From positions 1,178,001-1,242,000 of the forward strand of contig NZ_FOZI01000002.1 of the NCBI RefSeq assembly GCF_900114495.1: DNA of 64,000 nucleotides. The letters are read 5' to 3'. Origin of the DNA: Dyella sp. OK004 (GTDB taxonomy: Bacteria > Pseudomonadota > Gammaproteobacteria > Xanthomonadales > Rhodanobacteraceae). Both the position numbers and the translations under genes were made by a program. Below the pieces are notes generated by a model. It saw nothing but the letters and a program-made list of their open reading frames with translations, did no database searches and was not told the DNA's origin. Below, piece by piece: positions 39,018-47,538 of the stretch (position 1 is its first letter; every line of letters begins with the position of its first letter).

Positions 39018-42000
39018 TCACGCCGCAGGCAGCGACCGGGCAGTTGCCTCGAGATGATCGATGTAGGCCTCCACGCGCCGCCTGAAGATCACCGCGGTGG
39101 ACAGGGCTTCGTAGCGCTCTTCGGACTTCAGTGCGTGCTCCAGCACCTCGCCTTCACCCGTCAGCGGCGTGCTGCCGAATACTTGCAGGCCGCCAAGCAG
39201 ACGATGCACCCAATGGGCCACATCGGCGGGGCGGCGTTCGGCGATCAAGGAATCAAGTGTCGCCAGGTCGATCCGCGTGGTACGCACGAACCGCACGATC
39301 AGGGACTGGATCACTTGATCATCCCCGAAGCTCTCGCGCAACAGATCCAGGTCGACGGCGAACGCGGAGTCATCACTGGAATCGGGCGTCGACGCGACGT
39401 CTGCGAACACACGCCCGAGCTTGGCGCCAAGCTCCGCGATGCGCACCGGCTTGGGCAGAAAATCGTCCATGCCAGCGCTCGTGCAATGCTCCAGCTCGCC
39501 AGGCATCGCATTGGCGGTCATAGCCAGGATGTACAGATGCTCTCCACTGGTGGTTTCACGGCGGCGCACGGCGCGGGCCAGTTCATAACCATCCATAAGC
39601 GGCATATGACAGTCCGTGATCAGCATGGCGTAGTCGCGACGGTCCAGGGCCGCCAGCGCCTCCATACCATTGCCGGCCACGTCACTGGAGTAACCGAGTT
39701 TTTCCAGCTGCGCGGCGATCAACGTCTGATTGATGGGATTGTCTTCCGCCACCAGCACATGACGCTCCTGCGGCGATGCTCGCTGCGCGCCTACCAGTTC
39801 TTCGCCATCACCCTCCAGCCCCAGTGCGCGTTGGCAGGCAATGGCGAAGGTCGACCATTTGAGCGGATTACTGGTGATGGTGATGCCCGATGCGCCGCTG
39901 GCGTATCCGTGCGGCTCGGGAATAGCGGTCACCGCGATACATGCGCTTGCCTCGTTCGGGCGCGCACGACCAAATTCGTCATCGACAAAGAGCAGATCCG
40001 CATCGCCGTCGATCGCTTCCAATGACATGCCAAGCGCCAGCAGGTTTTGCTCCAGCGCATGAGCCACCGTGGCATCTTCCAGCTGCACCCGCGCCGCGCG
40101 GCCACGCAATGAGTAATGAGGCAGGCTGCGGCGATGGATTAGCATCGGCAACTCCACGTGCATGCTCGTGCCTCTGTTTTCCTTGCTCTCCAGCGTGATG
40201 CTGCCGCCCATCAGCTCAACCAGGCGGCGACAGATATACAGGCCAAGCCCAGTGCCGCCATAGCGGCGGGTAGTGGAAGACTCCGCCTGAGTGAAGGGCG
40301 CGAACAACCGCTCGGCTTGATCTGAGGACATACCGATGCCGGTATCGATCACGCTCAGCCGCACGCGCTGTATATCGTCGGTTTCCTCCAGCACCACGAC
40401 CCGCACGTTCACGGAACCAAGCACAGTGAACTTAATCGCGTTACTGAGCAGATTGAGCATCACCTGCCGTAGCCGCACGTTCTCTGCGCTCACTTCCGCG
40501 GCAAGGCGCGTATCGATGTCGATGGCAAGCGAAAGCCCTTTGCGGTGCGCCTGCGCGGCCAGCACGCTGACAGTGCTGTCGATGAGATCGCGCACATCTA
40601 CCGGCACGTATTCGATACTGAGACGGCCGGCCTCCATTTTTGAGAAGTCCAATACGTCGTCCAGGATCTGCAGCAACGCCGTAGCGGATGTCTCCACCGT
40701 GCCGAGCATCTGTCGCTGTTCTTCTGTCAACGAAGTATGCCCCAGCAATTCGAGCATGCCGATCACACCGCTCATCGGCGTGCGGATCTCATGACTCATC
40801 GTGGCGAGGAATTCTGTCTTAACCTGCGTGGCGGATTCGGCCTCTTCTTTCGCGGTCGCTAGTTGCATGGCCTGGAGATGTTGCTCGGTCACATCCACCC
40901 AGTAGCCGCTAAAATAAACAACGCCATCGGCCTTGCCTGGTGTGGCCGTGGTAGCTACCCACCGTTGCACACCATTCGCGCGCACACGCATGGTGACCTG
41001 CATGGGCGTCATCGTGCGGGCAGCCCGCTCCACCTCGTCCATCAATAGCTCGCGATCTTCCTCCACGATGGTCGCAAAGGCGACGGGCTCGTCATCGATG
41101 AAAGTCTGGGCCGCAACGCCGAAGATGGGCTCTGGATTCCCCCCTACGAACAAGAATTGCACCGTCTTGTCTGGCGTATAACGGAACTTGTAGACCACTG
41201 CCGGCAAATTGCGCGTGATATCGGTCAGCTGCTGCTCGCTGCGTTGACGCTGGCGGGTCTCGCGGCGTAAGCGGATGTACGCGTAGGACACCGTAACCAG
41301 AAACAACAGCACCACCGCTATCACTGGCAGGGTCTTGCGCGCGATTTCCCTCCACGATCCACCGTAGGTATAGCGCGATGCCAGCCAGGTATTGCGAATG
41401 GACTGCTGCTTGCGATCCGGCATGTCCATCAGCACGCGATTGATCAATGGCACCAGCGGCGCGTACCTCTGAGCGACTCCCATCGCCAGCACCACATGAT
41501 CGTCTGTCGGCGCACTGATCTTCAGGCGCCCGGCAAAGTGTTCCCGGATGAGGTAGTCGGCGTTCGCCAGATCGCCGACAAAGGCGTCTGCTGTGCCATC
41601 AGCCACCATGGCCAGGCCTTGATCGGTGGTGGCCACCGGCAACACCGTTGCCTTGTGCATCCGGTCGGTGACCACCTTGATCGACTGTTTGGAGACGTTG
41701 GCCGCCACACGCGTACCATCGAGGTCGTGCGCTCCTGTCATCGGGCCAGCGTCACTACGGGTCACGATCATGACTGGGTAGTCGAGATAGGCAACGCTGA
41801 AATCCATCAGCCTCGCGCTCTCCTGACTAAACGGCGACACCGCCGGCAGCAGGTCGACCTTGCCCTCCGCCATTAACCGCATGGCGTCGGCCCAGTCCTT
41901 CGCCGGCACGTAGGTCAGGCGGAGGTGGAGCGCTTTGGCTACTTCTCGCAGATAGTCGCTGGCGATGCCGGCCGGCTGTCCGTTGCGGTCGAGCAGCGTA

Positions 42001-42896
42001 TAGGGCGGCGAAGTCGGGTCCATCGCGACTCGCAGCGAGGGCAATTTCTGCAGCCATGCGCGCTCCTCTTCGTTGAGCGGCACCGGTGATTCATTACCAT
42101 GCGACTGACCGAGGTCGCTATTGAGCCAACTCGCTCTCAACCGCGCATGATCCTCTGTCGTCAGTTTCGTAAGCTCTCTATCCAGTAAATCGACCAAAAC
42201 TGCGCGATCGCGAGGCGCGGCAAACGCCAGCGAGGAAATGGGCAATGCCACGCGCTGTCCTACATGCAGCTGGCGCTGCAACCCCGCTGCGGCGATAGCC
42301 GCGTGCCCGGTATAGGGATCAACGATATAAGCGTCGGCTCTTCCGGCGGCGACCAGCTGCAATGCCTCCCGGATACTCGCCACCTGGACGAGTTTGACGC
42401 CAGAGATGTACTTTCGCGCCGCCTCACCCATGGCATCGCCCGTTAGCGAAACCAAGGTCGCATTGCGAAGGTCGGACGAATCCCGCAGACGGTCATTGCC
42501 TATCCGGGTCACTAGCGCGGGTAGGTCTTCGAAATATGGATGACTGAACTGCAGATACGCCATCCGCTCCGGCGTCGCCGAAACATTCATGAGCAAATCG
42601 ACGTTCCCGTCATGCGCCGCGTTGAGCAGTTCGTTCCAGCTCGGAAACACCCGGTAGTTCACCCGAAGACCAAGAGGGCGCGTGATCTCGGCAAGATAGT
42701 CCGGTGCCAACCCCTGCGCCTGACCGGATATCACCGCCTCAAAAGGTGGGAATCCGTCTGCGGAGACTCCTACGGTGATCACCGGGTGTGCATGCAGCCA
42801 GCTTTCCTCGGCCGGCGTCAGGGACACCTCCTCGGCCCGCGCCAGCGCGGCGAGGCAGAAAAGCATTGTGAGGAGACAGCACCGCAACCAGGCCAT
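39018..42896 (-). CDS. EvgS/BvgS-like hybrid sensor histidine kinase
   Basis: 1292 aa. Signal peptide, then two periplasmic solute-binding (SBP_bac_3) Venus-flytrap domains (about 27-260 and 275-505), one membrane helix (LPVIAVVLLFLVTVSYAYI), a PAS domain, the HisKA helix with His near 701 (MSHEIRTPMSGVIG), ATPase domain (NLLSNAIKF, GTGLGLYICRRLV), a receiver domain with Asp near 1093 (ITDCHMPLMDG) and an Hpt domain with His near 1229 (VHRLLGGLQVFG). This is a complete four-step phosphorelay. The likely target is the RcsB-like regulator upstream at 43472-44119. The ligand is unknown. Confidence 0.94.
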   Translation of the reverse strand: MAWLRCCLLTMLFCLAALARAEEVSLTPAEESWLHAHPVITVGVSADGFPPFEAVISGQAQGLAPDYLAEITRPLGLRVNYRVFPSWNELLNAAHDGNVDLLMNVSATPERMAYLQFSHPYFEDLPALVTRIGNDRLRDSSDLRNATLVSLTGDAMGEAARKYISGVKLVQVASIREALQLVAAGRADAYIVDPYTGHAAIAAAGLQRQLHVGQRVALPISSLAFAAPRDRAVLVDLLDRELTKLTTEDHARLRASWLNSDLGQSHGNESPVPLNEEERAWLQKLPSLRVAMDPTSPPYTLLDRNGQPAGIASDYLREVAKALHLRLTYVPAKDWADAMRLMAEGKVDLLPAVSPFSQESARLMDFSVAYLDYPVMIVTRSDAGPMTGAHDLDGTRVAANVSKQSIKVVTDRMHKATVLPVATTDQGLAMVADGTADAFVGDLANADYLIREHFAGRLKISAPTDDHVVLAMGVAQRYAPLVPLINRVLMDMPDRKQQSIRNTWLASRYTYGGSWREIARKTLPVIAVVLLFLVTVSYAYIRLRRETRQRQRSEQQLTDITRNLPAVVYKFRYTPDKTVQFLFVGGNPEPIFGVAAQTFIDDEPVAFATIVEEDRELLMDEVERAARTMTPMQVTMRVRANGVQRWVATTATPGKADGVVYFSGYWVDVTEQHLQAMQLATAKEEAESATQVKTEFLATMSHEIRTPMSGVIGMLELLGHTSLTEEQRQMLGTVETSATALLQILDDVLDFSKMEAGRLSIEYVPVDVRDLIDSTVSVLAAQAHRKGLSLAIDIDTRLAAEVSAENVRLRQVMLNLLSNAIKFTVLGSVNVRVVVLEETDDIQRVRLSVIDTGIGMSSDQAERLFAPFTQAESSTTRRYGGTGLGLYICRRLVELMGGSITLESKENRGTSMHVELPMLIHRRSLPHYSLRGRAARVQLEDATVAHALEQNLLALGMSLEAIDGDADLLFVDDEFGRARPNEASACIAVTAIPEPHGYASGASGITITSNPLKWSTFAIACQRALGLEGDGEELVGAQRASPQERHVLVAEDNPINQTLIAAQLEKLGYSSDVAGNGMEALAALDRRDYAMLITDCHMPLMDGYELARAVRRRETTSGEHLYILAMTANAMPGELEHCTSAGMDDFLPKPVRIAELGAKLGRVFADVASTPDSSDDSAFAVDLDLLRESFGDDQVIQSLIVRFVRTTRIDLATLDSLIAERRPADVAHWVHRLLGGLQVFGSTPLTGEGEVLEHALKSEERYEALSTAVIFRRRVEAYIDHLEATARSLPAA

Positions 42897-43091
42897 TCAG
42901 AACGTATCCGTCGTGAGTTGGGGCCAGCAGGGGGACACCCGGTTTCACCGTCGTTCGAGATGATCCCCCCGCGCCTTCCGTTGCGAGCCTGAGGCTTCGG
43001 CTACAGAGCACTATGGCTCCGGCTTCCGCAGGGCGACGTTAACACCCGTCAGGCGGGTATCACAGAGTACGCCCGGTATCAGCGCGCAGAC

Positions 43092-43319
43092 TCAACCGCG
43101 CCAGGCCGACCACAAGCCGACACGCCGGGCATCGCCGTTGGTTTGCACGGCAACGCGGGTCATGCAGTCCGGCAACGCGGCCTCGCGCTCTGCGAAGTGC
43201 GTTGCAAAGGCCACCGCTTCGAACAGGTCGCCACGATGGCCAATTTGCTCGTCATTCCGGAAGACGGACCAGCCGTCGCTTTCACCATGAGTGACGTGGT
43301 ATTCGACGTAAGTAACCAT
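43092..43319 (-). CDS. Small hypothetical protein
   Basis: 75 aa with AGGGAG 9 bases before the ATG. The pattern VEYHVTHGESDGWSVFRNDE and AVAFATHFAEREAAL recalls small DUF2188-like proteins that read a residue string as a WxVxxDG motif; similarity is weak. It sits between the response regulator and the hybrid kinase on the same strand and may belong to that operon. Confidence 0.6.
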   Translation of the reverse strand: MVTYVEYHVTHGESDGWSVFRNDEQIGHRGDLFEAVAFATHFAEREAALPDCMTRVAVQTNGDARRVGLWSAWRG

Positions 43320-43471
43320 CGGCTTTCACTCCCTAAAGCTGAGAGCGATACGCCGCTCTCCGTAGGGGAAAACCTTAGCCATTAATCCAAAAGGCGAAAA
43401 TAAGACGGTTCTTAAATATCAAATGCGAGTTCAGCAAAAAAATAACTGAGATAAATCAGCACCCATGCATT

Positions 43472-44119
43472 TCACTCGAGAAAACCATGCTCGCGTGCAT
43501 AGATCACCATCTCGCGGTCATGCTCTAGCCCCAGCTTCTGCATCGCCTGGCGCTTCTGGGTACTCACTGTCTTTACGCTTCGATTGAGCTTCTCCGCAAT
43601 CTTGGTCACGGTGAGGCCACCTACGTATAGACGGAACACTTCCAGTTCTTTCGGCGAGAGCTCGACGCCACTTTCAGTCGGCTTGACCAGCTCGGACTCC
43701 TCGAAGCGTTCGCGCAGCGAGGCGCTGATGAAGGCCTTCTTGGCCGCCACCGTACGCACCGCCTGCACCAGTTCGGTCATGGGTGAGCGCTTGTCCGCCA
43801 GACCTAGCGCGCCACCTTTCACGGCATCGCGCAGCAAGCCCACGTTGTTCACCATGGTTTGCAAGATCACTGGGACATTCGGGTAGAGCGACGACAACTT
43901 GGATATCAACTGCAAGCCGTCACCATATCGCCCACCAGGCATGGTGAAGTCCGTGATAATCACGTCACAGGGGCAGCGCTTCAGCAACTCGATCAACTCT
44001 TCGCCGTTACGCGCTTCGCCGACTACCTTGATGTCGGTATCGGGCGACCGCTCCAGCACGGCTTGTACGCCTGCCAGCACTACAGGATGGTCGTCCGCAA
44101 CGATGACTCGAATCTGCAA
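43472..44119 (-). CDS. RcsB/LuxR-type response regulator
   Basis: 215 aa. Receiver domain (IRVIVADDHPVVLAGVQAVL, Asp in CDVIITDFTMPGG) and a LuxR helix-turn-helix (LSPKELEVFRLYVGGLTV, KLNRSVKTVSTQKRQAMQ). The start is an unusual TTG at 44119: GGAGG lies 5 bases upstream and the family N-terminus begins there. The frame stays open for another 67 codons upstream, but those codons have no homology. Probable output partner of the EvgS-like kinase downstream. Confidence 0.88.
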   Translation of the reverse strand: MQIRVIVADDHPVVLAGVQAVLERSPDTDIKVVGEARNGEELIELLKRCPCDVIITDFTMPGGRYGDGLQLISKLSSLYPNVPVILQTMVNNVGLLRDAVKGGALGLADKRSPMTELVQAVRTVAAKKAFISASLRERFEESELVKPTESGVELSPKELEVFRLYVGGLTVTKIAEKLNRSVKTVSTQKRQAMQKLGLEHDREMVIYAREHGFLE

Positions 44120-44631
44120 GCCGACCTCCGCTATGTGCAAGCCCTTGTGTGAAACACTCACGCCATACGGCGCGTAAGTCTCATCCCATGTCACCGGCTC
44201 AGCTGGCGACCGTCCAGTGCCTTGCGGGACCCGGATGTAGTCATAATCACAGAGATTATTCTTATTTTCCATGGCTAGCAAAATCCATATTGAAAAACAG
44301 AGACGTAACTGGCAAATCAAAAAGCATTGGCGCCCGGAATCTACAGGAACACTCTTCGTTATCGGCTGAACGAGAAAGCGGGCGCTTTAATGCACCTGCT
44401 TTTTCACCACATTGGCATCCAGATGGACCACACAGGTTTGCAGCGCATTGCCTCGATCCGACGCAGGGCCGAAACCGCCCGGCGATGGCATAATGAGCGC
44501 CTGCAGCTGCGCTTTCGGGCAGCACTCGTCAGGCAGCGGTACGCCGCCTACCCACACGAGTCTGATGACTGGCCTCTCGCTGGTCTCTCTGCCTTGCAGC
44601 GAACTCTGAATCTTTTGAGACGGTAACCGGC
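44120..44631. other. Intergenic region between regulator and fpr
   Basis: About 510 bases between divergent genes. Overlapping open frames exist on both strands but none has a clear ribosome site or family. The left half, AT-richer around 44240-44330, probably holds the regulator promoter and a long 5' leader. Confidence 0.5.
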
Positions 44632-45408
44632 ATGGTGGCTTTGGCGACGGAGCACGTAATCGACGTGCACCACTGGAACGACACCCTTTTCAGCTTCCGC
44701 ACGACGCGCGACCCTGGCTTTCGCTTCGACAGCGGCCATTTCGTGATGATCGGCTTGGAGGTGGAGGGCCGCCCGCTGATGCGCGCGTACTCGATCGCCA
44801 GCGCAAACTGGGAAGAACACCTGGAGTTCTTCAGCATCAAGGTGGCCAACGGGCCGCTCACCTCGCGCCTGCAGCACCTCAAGCCTGGCGATCCGGTGAT
44901 CGTCAGCCGCAAACCTACCGGCACCCTGGTGCTTAACGACCTCAAGCCCGGCAAGCACCTGTACCTGCTTGGCACCGGCACCGGCCTGGCACCGTTCATG
45001 AGCATCATCCGCGACCCGGAAACCTACGAGCGTTTTGACAAGATCGTGCTGGCTCACGGCGTGCGCCACATCAACGACCTGGCCTACGCCGACTATCTGG
45101 AGCGCGAACTACCCCAGCATGAGTATCTCGGCGAGATGGTGCGCGAGAAGCTGATCTACTACCCCAGCGTCACCCGCGAGCCCTTCCGCAATCGCGGCCG
45201 TATCACCGACGCCATCGCCGATGGCTTGATGAGCGAAACCATTGGTTTGCCGCCCCTGAATCCGGACACCGATCGCGTGATGCTGTGTGGCAGCCCTGCC
45301 ATGCTCGACGACATTTGCGCCCTGCTCGACGGCCGTGGCTTCCACGCTTCGCCGCGCACGCGCGAACCAGGCCACTACGTGATCGAACGCGCCTTCGTCG
45401 AAAAATAA
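44632..45408 (+). CDS. fpr: Ferredoxin/flavodoxin-NADP+ reductase
   Basis: 258 aa, FAD enzyme moving electrons between NADPH and ferredoxin or flavodoxin; in proteobacteria it supports redox-stress repair. FAD-binding RAYSIASANWEEHLEFFSI, NADP-binding LLGTGTGLAPFMSIIRDPE, and CGSPAMLDD. The C-terminus (GHYVIERAFVEK) follows the subclass with a C-terminal lysine. The start at 44632 fits the usual length. It converges on the kinase-like gene with 6 bases between stops. Confidence 0.94.
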   Translation: MVALATEHVIDVHHWNDTLFSFRTTRDPGFRFDSGHFVMIGLEVEGRPLMRAYSIASANWEEHLEFFSIKVANGPLTSRLQHLKPGDPVIVSRKPTGTLVLNDLKPGKHLYLLGTGTGLAPFMSIIRDPETYERFDKIVLAHGVRHINDLAYADYLERELPQHEYLGEMVREKLIYYPSVTREPFRNRGRITDAIADGLMSETIGLPPLNPDTDRVMLCGSPAMLDDICALLDGRGFHASPRTREPGHYVIERAFVEK

Positions 45409-45414
45409 GCGCGA

Positions 45415-46068
45415 TTACTGGCGGATGCGGCCCTGCCCTTCGTTATCCCAATAGCCGAAAATCTTCCGCGCCACCAGTTTGTAGAGCCGCTTGAACGTGG
45501 CCCGCCACAAGCGGGCATGCGGCGCTGGCGTGGAAAGGATGGCGCGCTGGCGGGCACTTAGGGCCTCGGGACAATAGGTGCGCTTGTGCTTGAGCAGATG
45601 GCGCAGGTCTTCTCGCGCCAACAGACGGAATAGCGCGCCGCGCTTGCCGCGGGTCCACGCAATCTGGAAATCCACCAGCGCAGGCCGGCCGTCCTCCCGC
45701 ACCAGCCAGTTCGGCTCCTTGGCCAAATCGTTGTGCACAATGCCGCGCCGGTGCAGGACAGCGAGCAGACGCAAGGCCTCACGGTAATACGCACGATCGC
45801 GCGGCTGCGCCTGCTGCATCGGGGCACCCGCGATATAGCCGCGCAGGAGTTCACGCCCGTCCCAGCCGAGCAATGGCGGAACTCCATCCACGCCTTCCAG
45901 TTTGGCCAGCGCGCGCGCCTCGCGTGCGGCGGCTCGGCGCGCAAATGCGCGCGCCCACCAGCGCGCGGCAGCCACGTCGCGACGGATCACGGGCACGCCA
46001 TCACGCTGCGCGATCTCGATGCGCCCCAGTTCGTCGGCCTTGAGCAGGATGGTGTCGCTGGTATTCAC
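45415..46068 (-). CDS. Protein-kinase-fold protein (RIO/Kdo-kinase-like)
   Basis: 217 aa. Kinase-like catalytic elements: LLAVLHRRGIVHNDLAKEPN (HxD loop with Asp and Asn) and ALVDFQIAWTR (DFQ in place of DFG). An N-terminal ADELGRIEIAQRDG part replaces the normal glycine loop, as in small lipopolysaccharide or RIO-like kinases. The GTG start at 46068 has GGAAG 4 bases upstream; an upstream ATG at 46146 is less likely. The target is unknown. Confidence 0.8.
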   Translation of the reverse strand: MNTSDTILLKADELGRIEIAQRDGVPVIRRDVAAARWWARAFARRAAAREARALAKLEGVDGVPPLLGWDGRELLRGYIAGAPMQQAQPRDRAYYREALRLLAVLHRRGIVHNDLAKEPNWLVREDGRPALVDFQIAWTRGKRGALFRLLAREDLRHLLKHKRTYCPEALSARQRAILSTPAPHARLWRATFKRLYKLVARKIFGYWDNEGQGRIRQ

Positions 46069-46184
46069 AAGTCTTCCGGCAAGCTGCGACCGGGGTACAC
46101 TCGCCCGCCATGTCGCCAAGCATCTATTGTGGCTGATCCACAACACGCTTGCGCCACAGGCCGGATCGCCAGGGAGAACACGTC

Positions 46185-46943
46185 ATGCCGTTGCGCTCGC
46201 CTTTGCTCGCCCTGCTGCTGGCTGGCGGCGTTGCGCTATGTTCCGGCGCCATGGCGGCATCCCCAGTCAGCGCCAACGCCGAAGCACCGAAGCGCGAAAG
46301 CGGCGAACTGGCGGGCCACCCCTATGCGATCGACCTGGCCATCGGCCCACTCGAATCCAGCTGGACGGCGCTGCGGCAATCACTGGACCGCTACATCGCG
46401 ACCCAGCGCACGAGTTTCCTGGACAAAGTGAAGCAAGCCGCACCCAGCCGCCTGCCCGCACCCTGGAAGCTGTCGCTGGAATTCAGCGTGGCAGCCCGCA
46501 CGGAGCGCTTCGTCAGCGTGGTGGCCTTTGGTGATATCGAACCCGGCGGCGCCAGCCCTAGCGCCATCATCGACAGCTTTACCTACGACACGAAAACCGG
46601 ACAGATGATCGCGCTGCCTGATCTGTTCACCGACTTCGCTCCTGCCGAAGCCGCACTCGCCGGCAGTGCGCGCGCGCAATTGCTGGCCAAGCTGAAACCC
46701 GGTAAACACCACCGGCCACTGGCCTCCGATGCAGCAACGGTGCGCAGCGGCACGGTAGTCGGCAAGGGCCGGCTCCGCATGTTCGTACCCATCGTGCACA
46801 AGGACCGCAGCGCGCGTGGCCTCAGCCTGATCTTCCCTTCGCGCCAGGTCGCCGCCGATACCGCCGGCCCGCAGAATGTGGATGTACCGACCGCCGTGTT
46901 CGCACACTGGCTGAAGCCCGAGTATCGCGACGCCTTCCACTAA
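46185..46943 (+). CDS. Exported DUF3298/RsiV-like protein
   Basis: 252 aa with a signal peptide (LRSPLLALLLAGGVALCSGAMA). The C-terminal half matches the DUF3298/PdaC-like arrangement: SFTYDTKTGQMIALPDLF and VPTAVFAHWLKPEYR. Such domains bind or act near peptidoglycan or lysozyme in other bacteria; no catalytic residues are evident. The ATG at 46185 has GGAG 8 bases upstream. The next gene follows after 11 bases, probably one transcript. Confidence 0.8.
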   Translation: MPLRSPLLALLLAGGVALCSGAMAASPVSANAEAPKRESGELAGHPYAIDLAIGPLESSWTALRQSLDRYIATQRTSFLDKVKQAAPSRLPAPWKLSLEFSVAARTERFVSVVAFGDIEPGGASPSAIIDSFTYDTKTGQMIALPDLFTDFAPAEAALAGSARAQLLAKLKPGKHHRPLASDAATVRSGTVVGKGRLRMFVPIVHKDRSARGLSLIFPSRQVAADTAGPQNVDVPTAVFAHWLKPEYRDAFH

Positions 46944-46954
46944 TCGGGAACGAC

Positions 46955-47437
46955 ATGGACATCGCCCTCTACTGCCTGGCTGCCGTACTGATCATCGCCG
47001 GTGTCGCCGGCACCATCCTGCCGGCACTGCCGGGCATACCGATGATCTTCGGCGGTATCTGGCTGGTGGCCGCGCTCGACAACTACGAACGCCTCGGGTT
47101 GTGGTGGCTGCTGGTTATCGGCGCCCTGGGCACGCTCGGCGTGATCGTTGATTTCGTCGCTGGCGCGATGGGTGCCAAGCGCGTAGGCGCGAGCAAGCTG
47201 GCTTTATGGGGAGCAACCCTTGGCACCATCGTCGGCATGTTCTTCGGTTTGATCGGACTGATCCTCGGCCCCTTCCTTGGCGCGCTGGCGGGCGAACTGA
47301 TGGCGGGCAACAGCGTGCTGCGCTCGGCCCATGTCGGTATTGGCACCTGGCTGGGGCTGTTGTTCGGCACACTGGTCAAGCTGGTGATTTCTTTCATCAT
47401 GATCGGCCTGTTCGGCTTTGCCATGCTGCTGGGCTGA
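46955..47437 (+). CDS. DUF456 membrane protein
   Basis: 160 aa with four to five membrane helices and the family's glycine-rich loops (GVAGTILPALPGIPMIFGGI, DFVAGAMGAKRVGASKLALW, GPFLGALAGELMAG). The duplicated glycine-zipper look is typical of DUF456. Function unknown. It is probably co-transcribed with the DUF3298 gene. Confidence 0.9.
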   Translation: MDIALYCLAAVLIIAGVAGTILPALPGIPMIFGGIWLVAALDNYERLGLWWLLVIGALGTLGVIVDFVAGAMGAKRVGASKLALWGATLGTIVGMFFGLIGLILGPFLGALAGELMAGNSVLRSAHVGIGTWLGLLFGTLVKLVISFIMIGLFGFAMLLG

Positions 47438-47538
47438 AAGTCGATAGGCCCAAAGCAAGAGCCTCACTGGACCTTCGGCACAGGTACGCAGCCACCGCAG
47501 CCTTTTACGCTGCGTCGACCACTCAGGGATCCCACACC

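Noticed and set aside
40000-42900. Plus-strand frames across the hybrid kinase
   Set aside because: They are antisense shadows typical of GC-rich genes.
44327-44626. 99-codon frame before fpr
   Set aside because: No ribosome site, no family, and overlapping frames of similar quality exist on the other strand.
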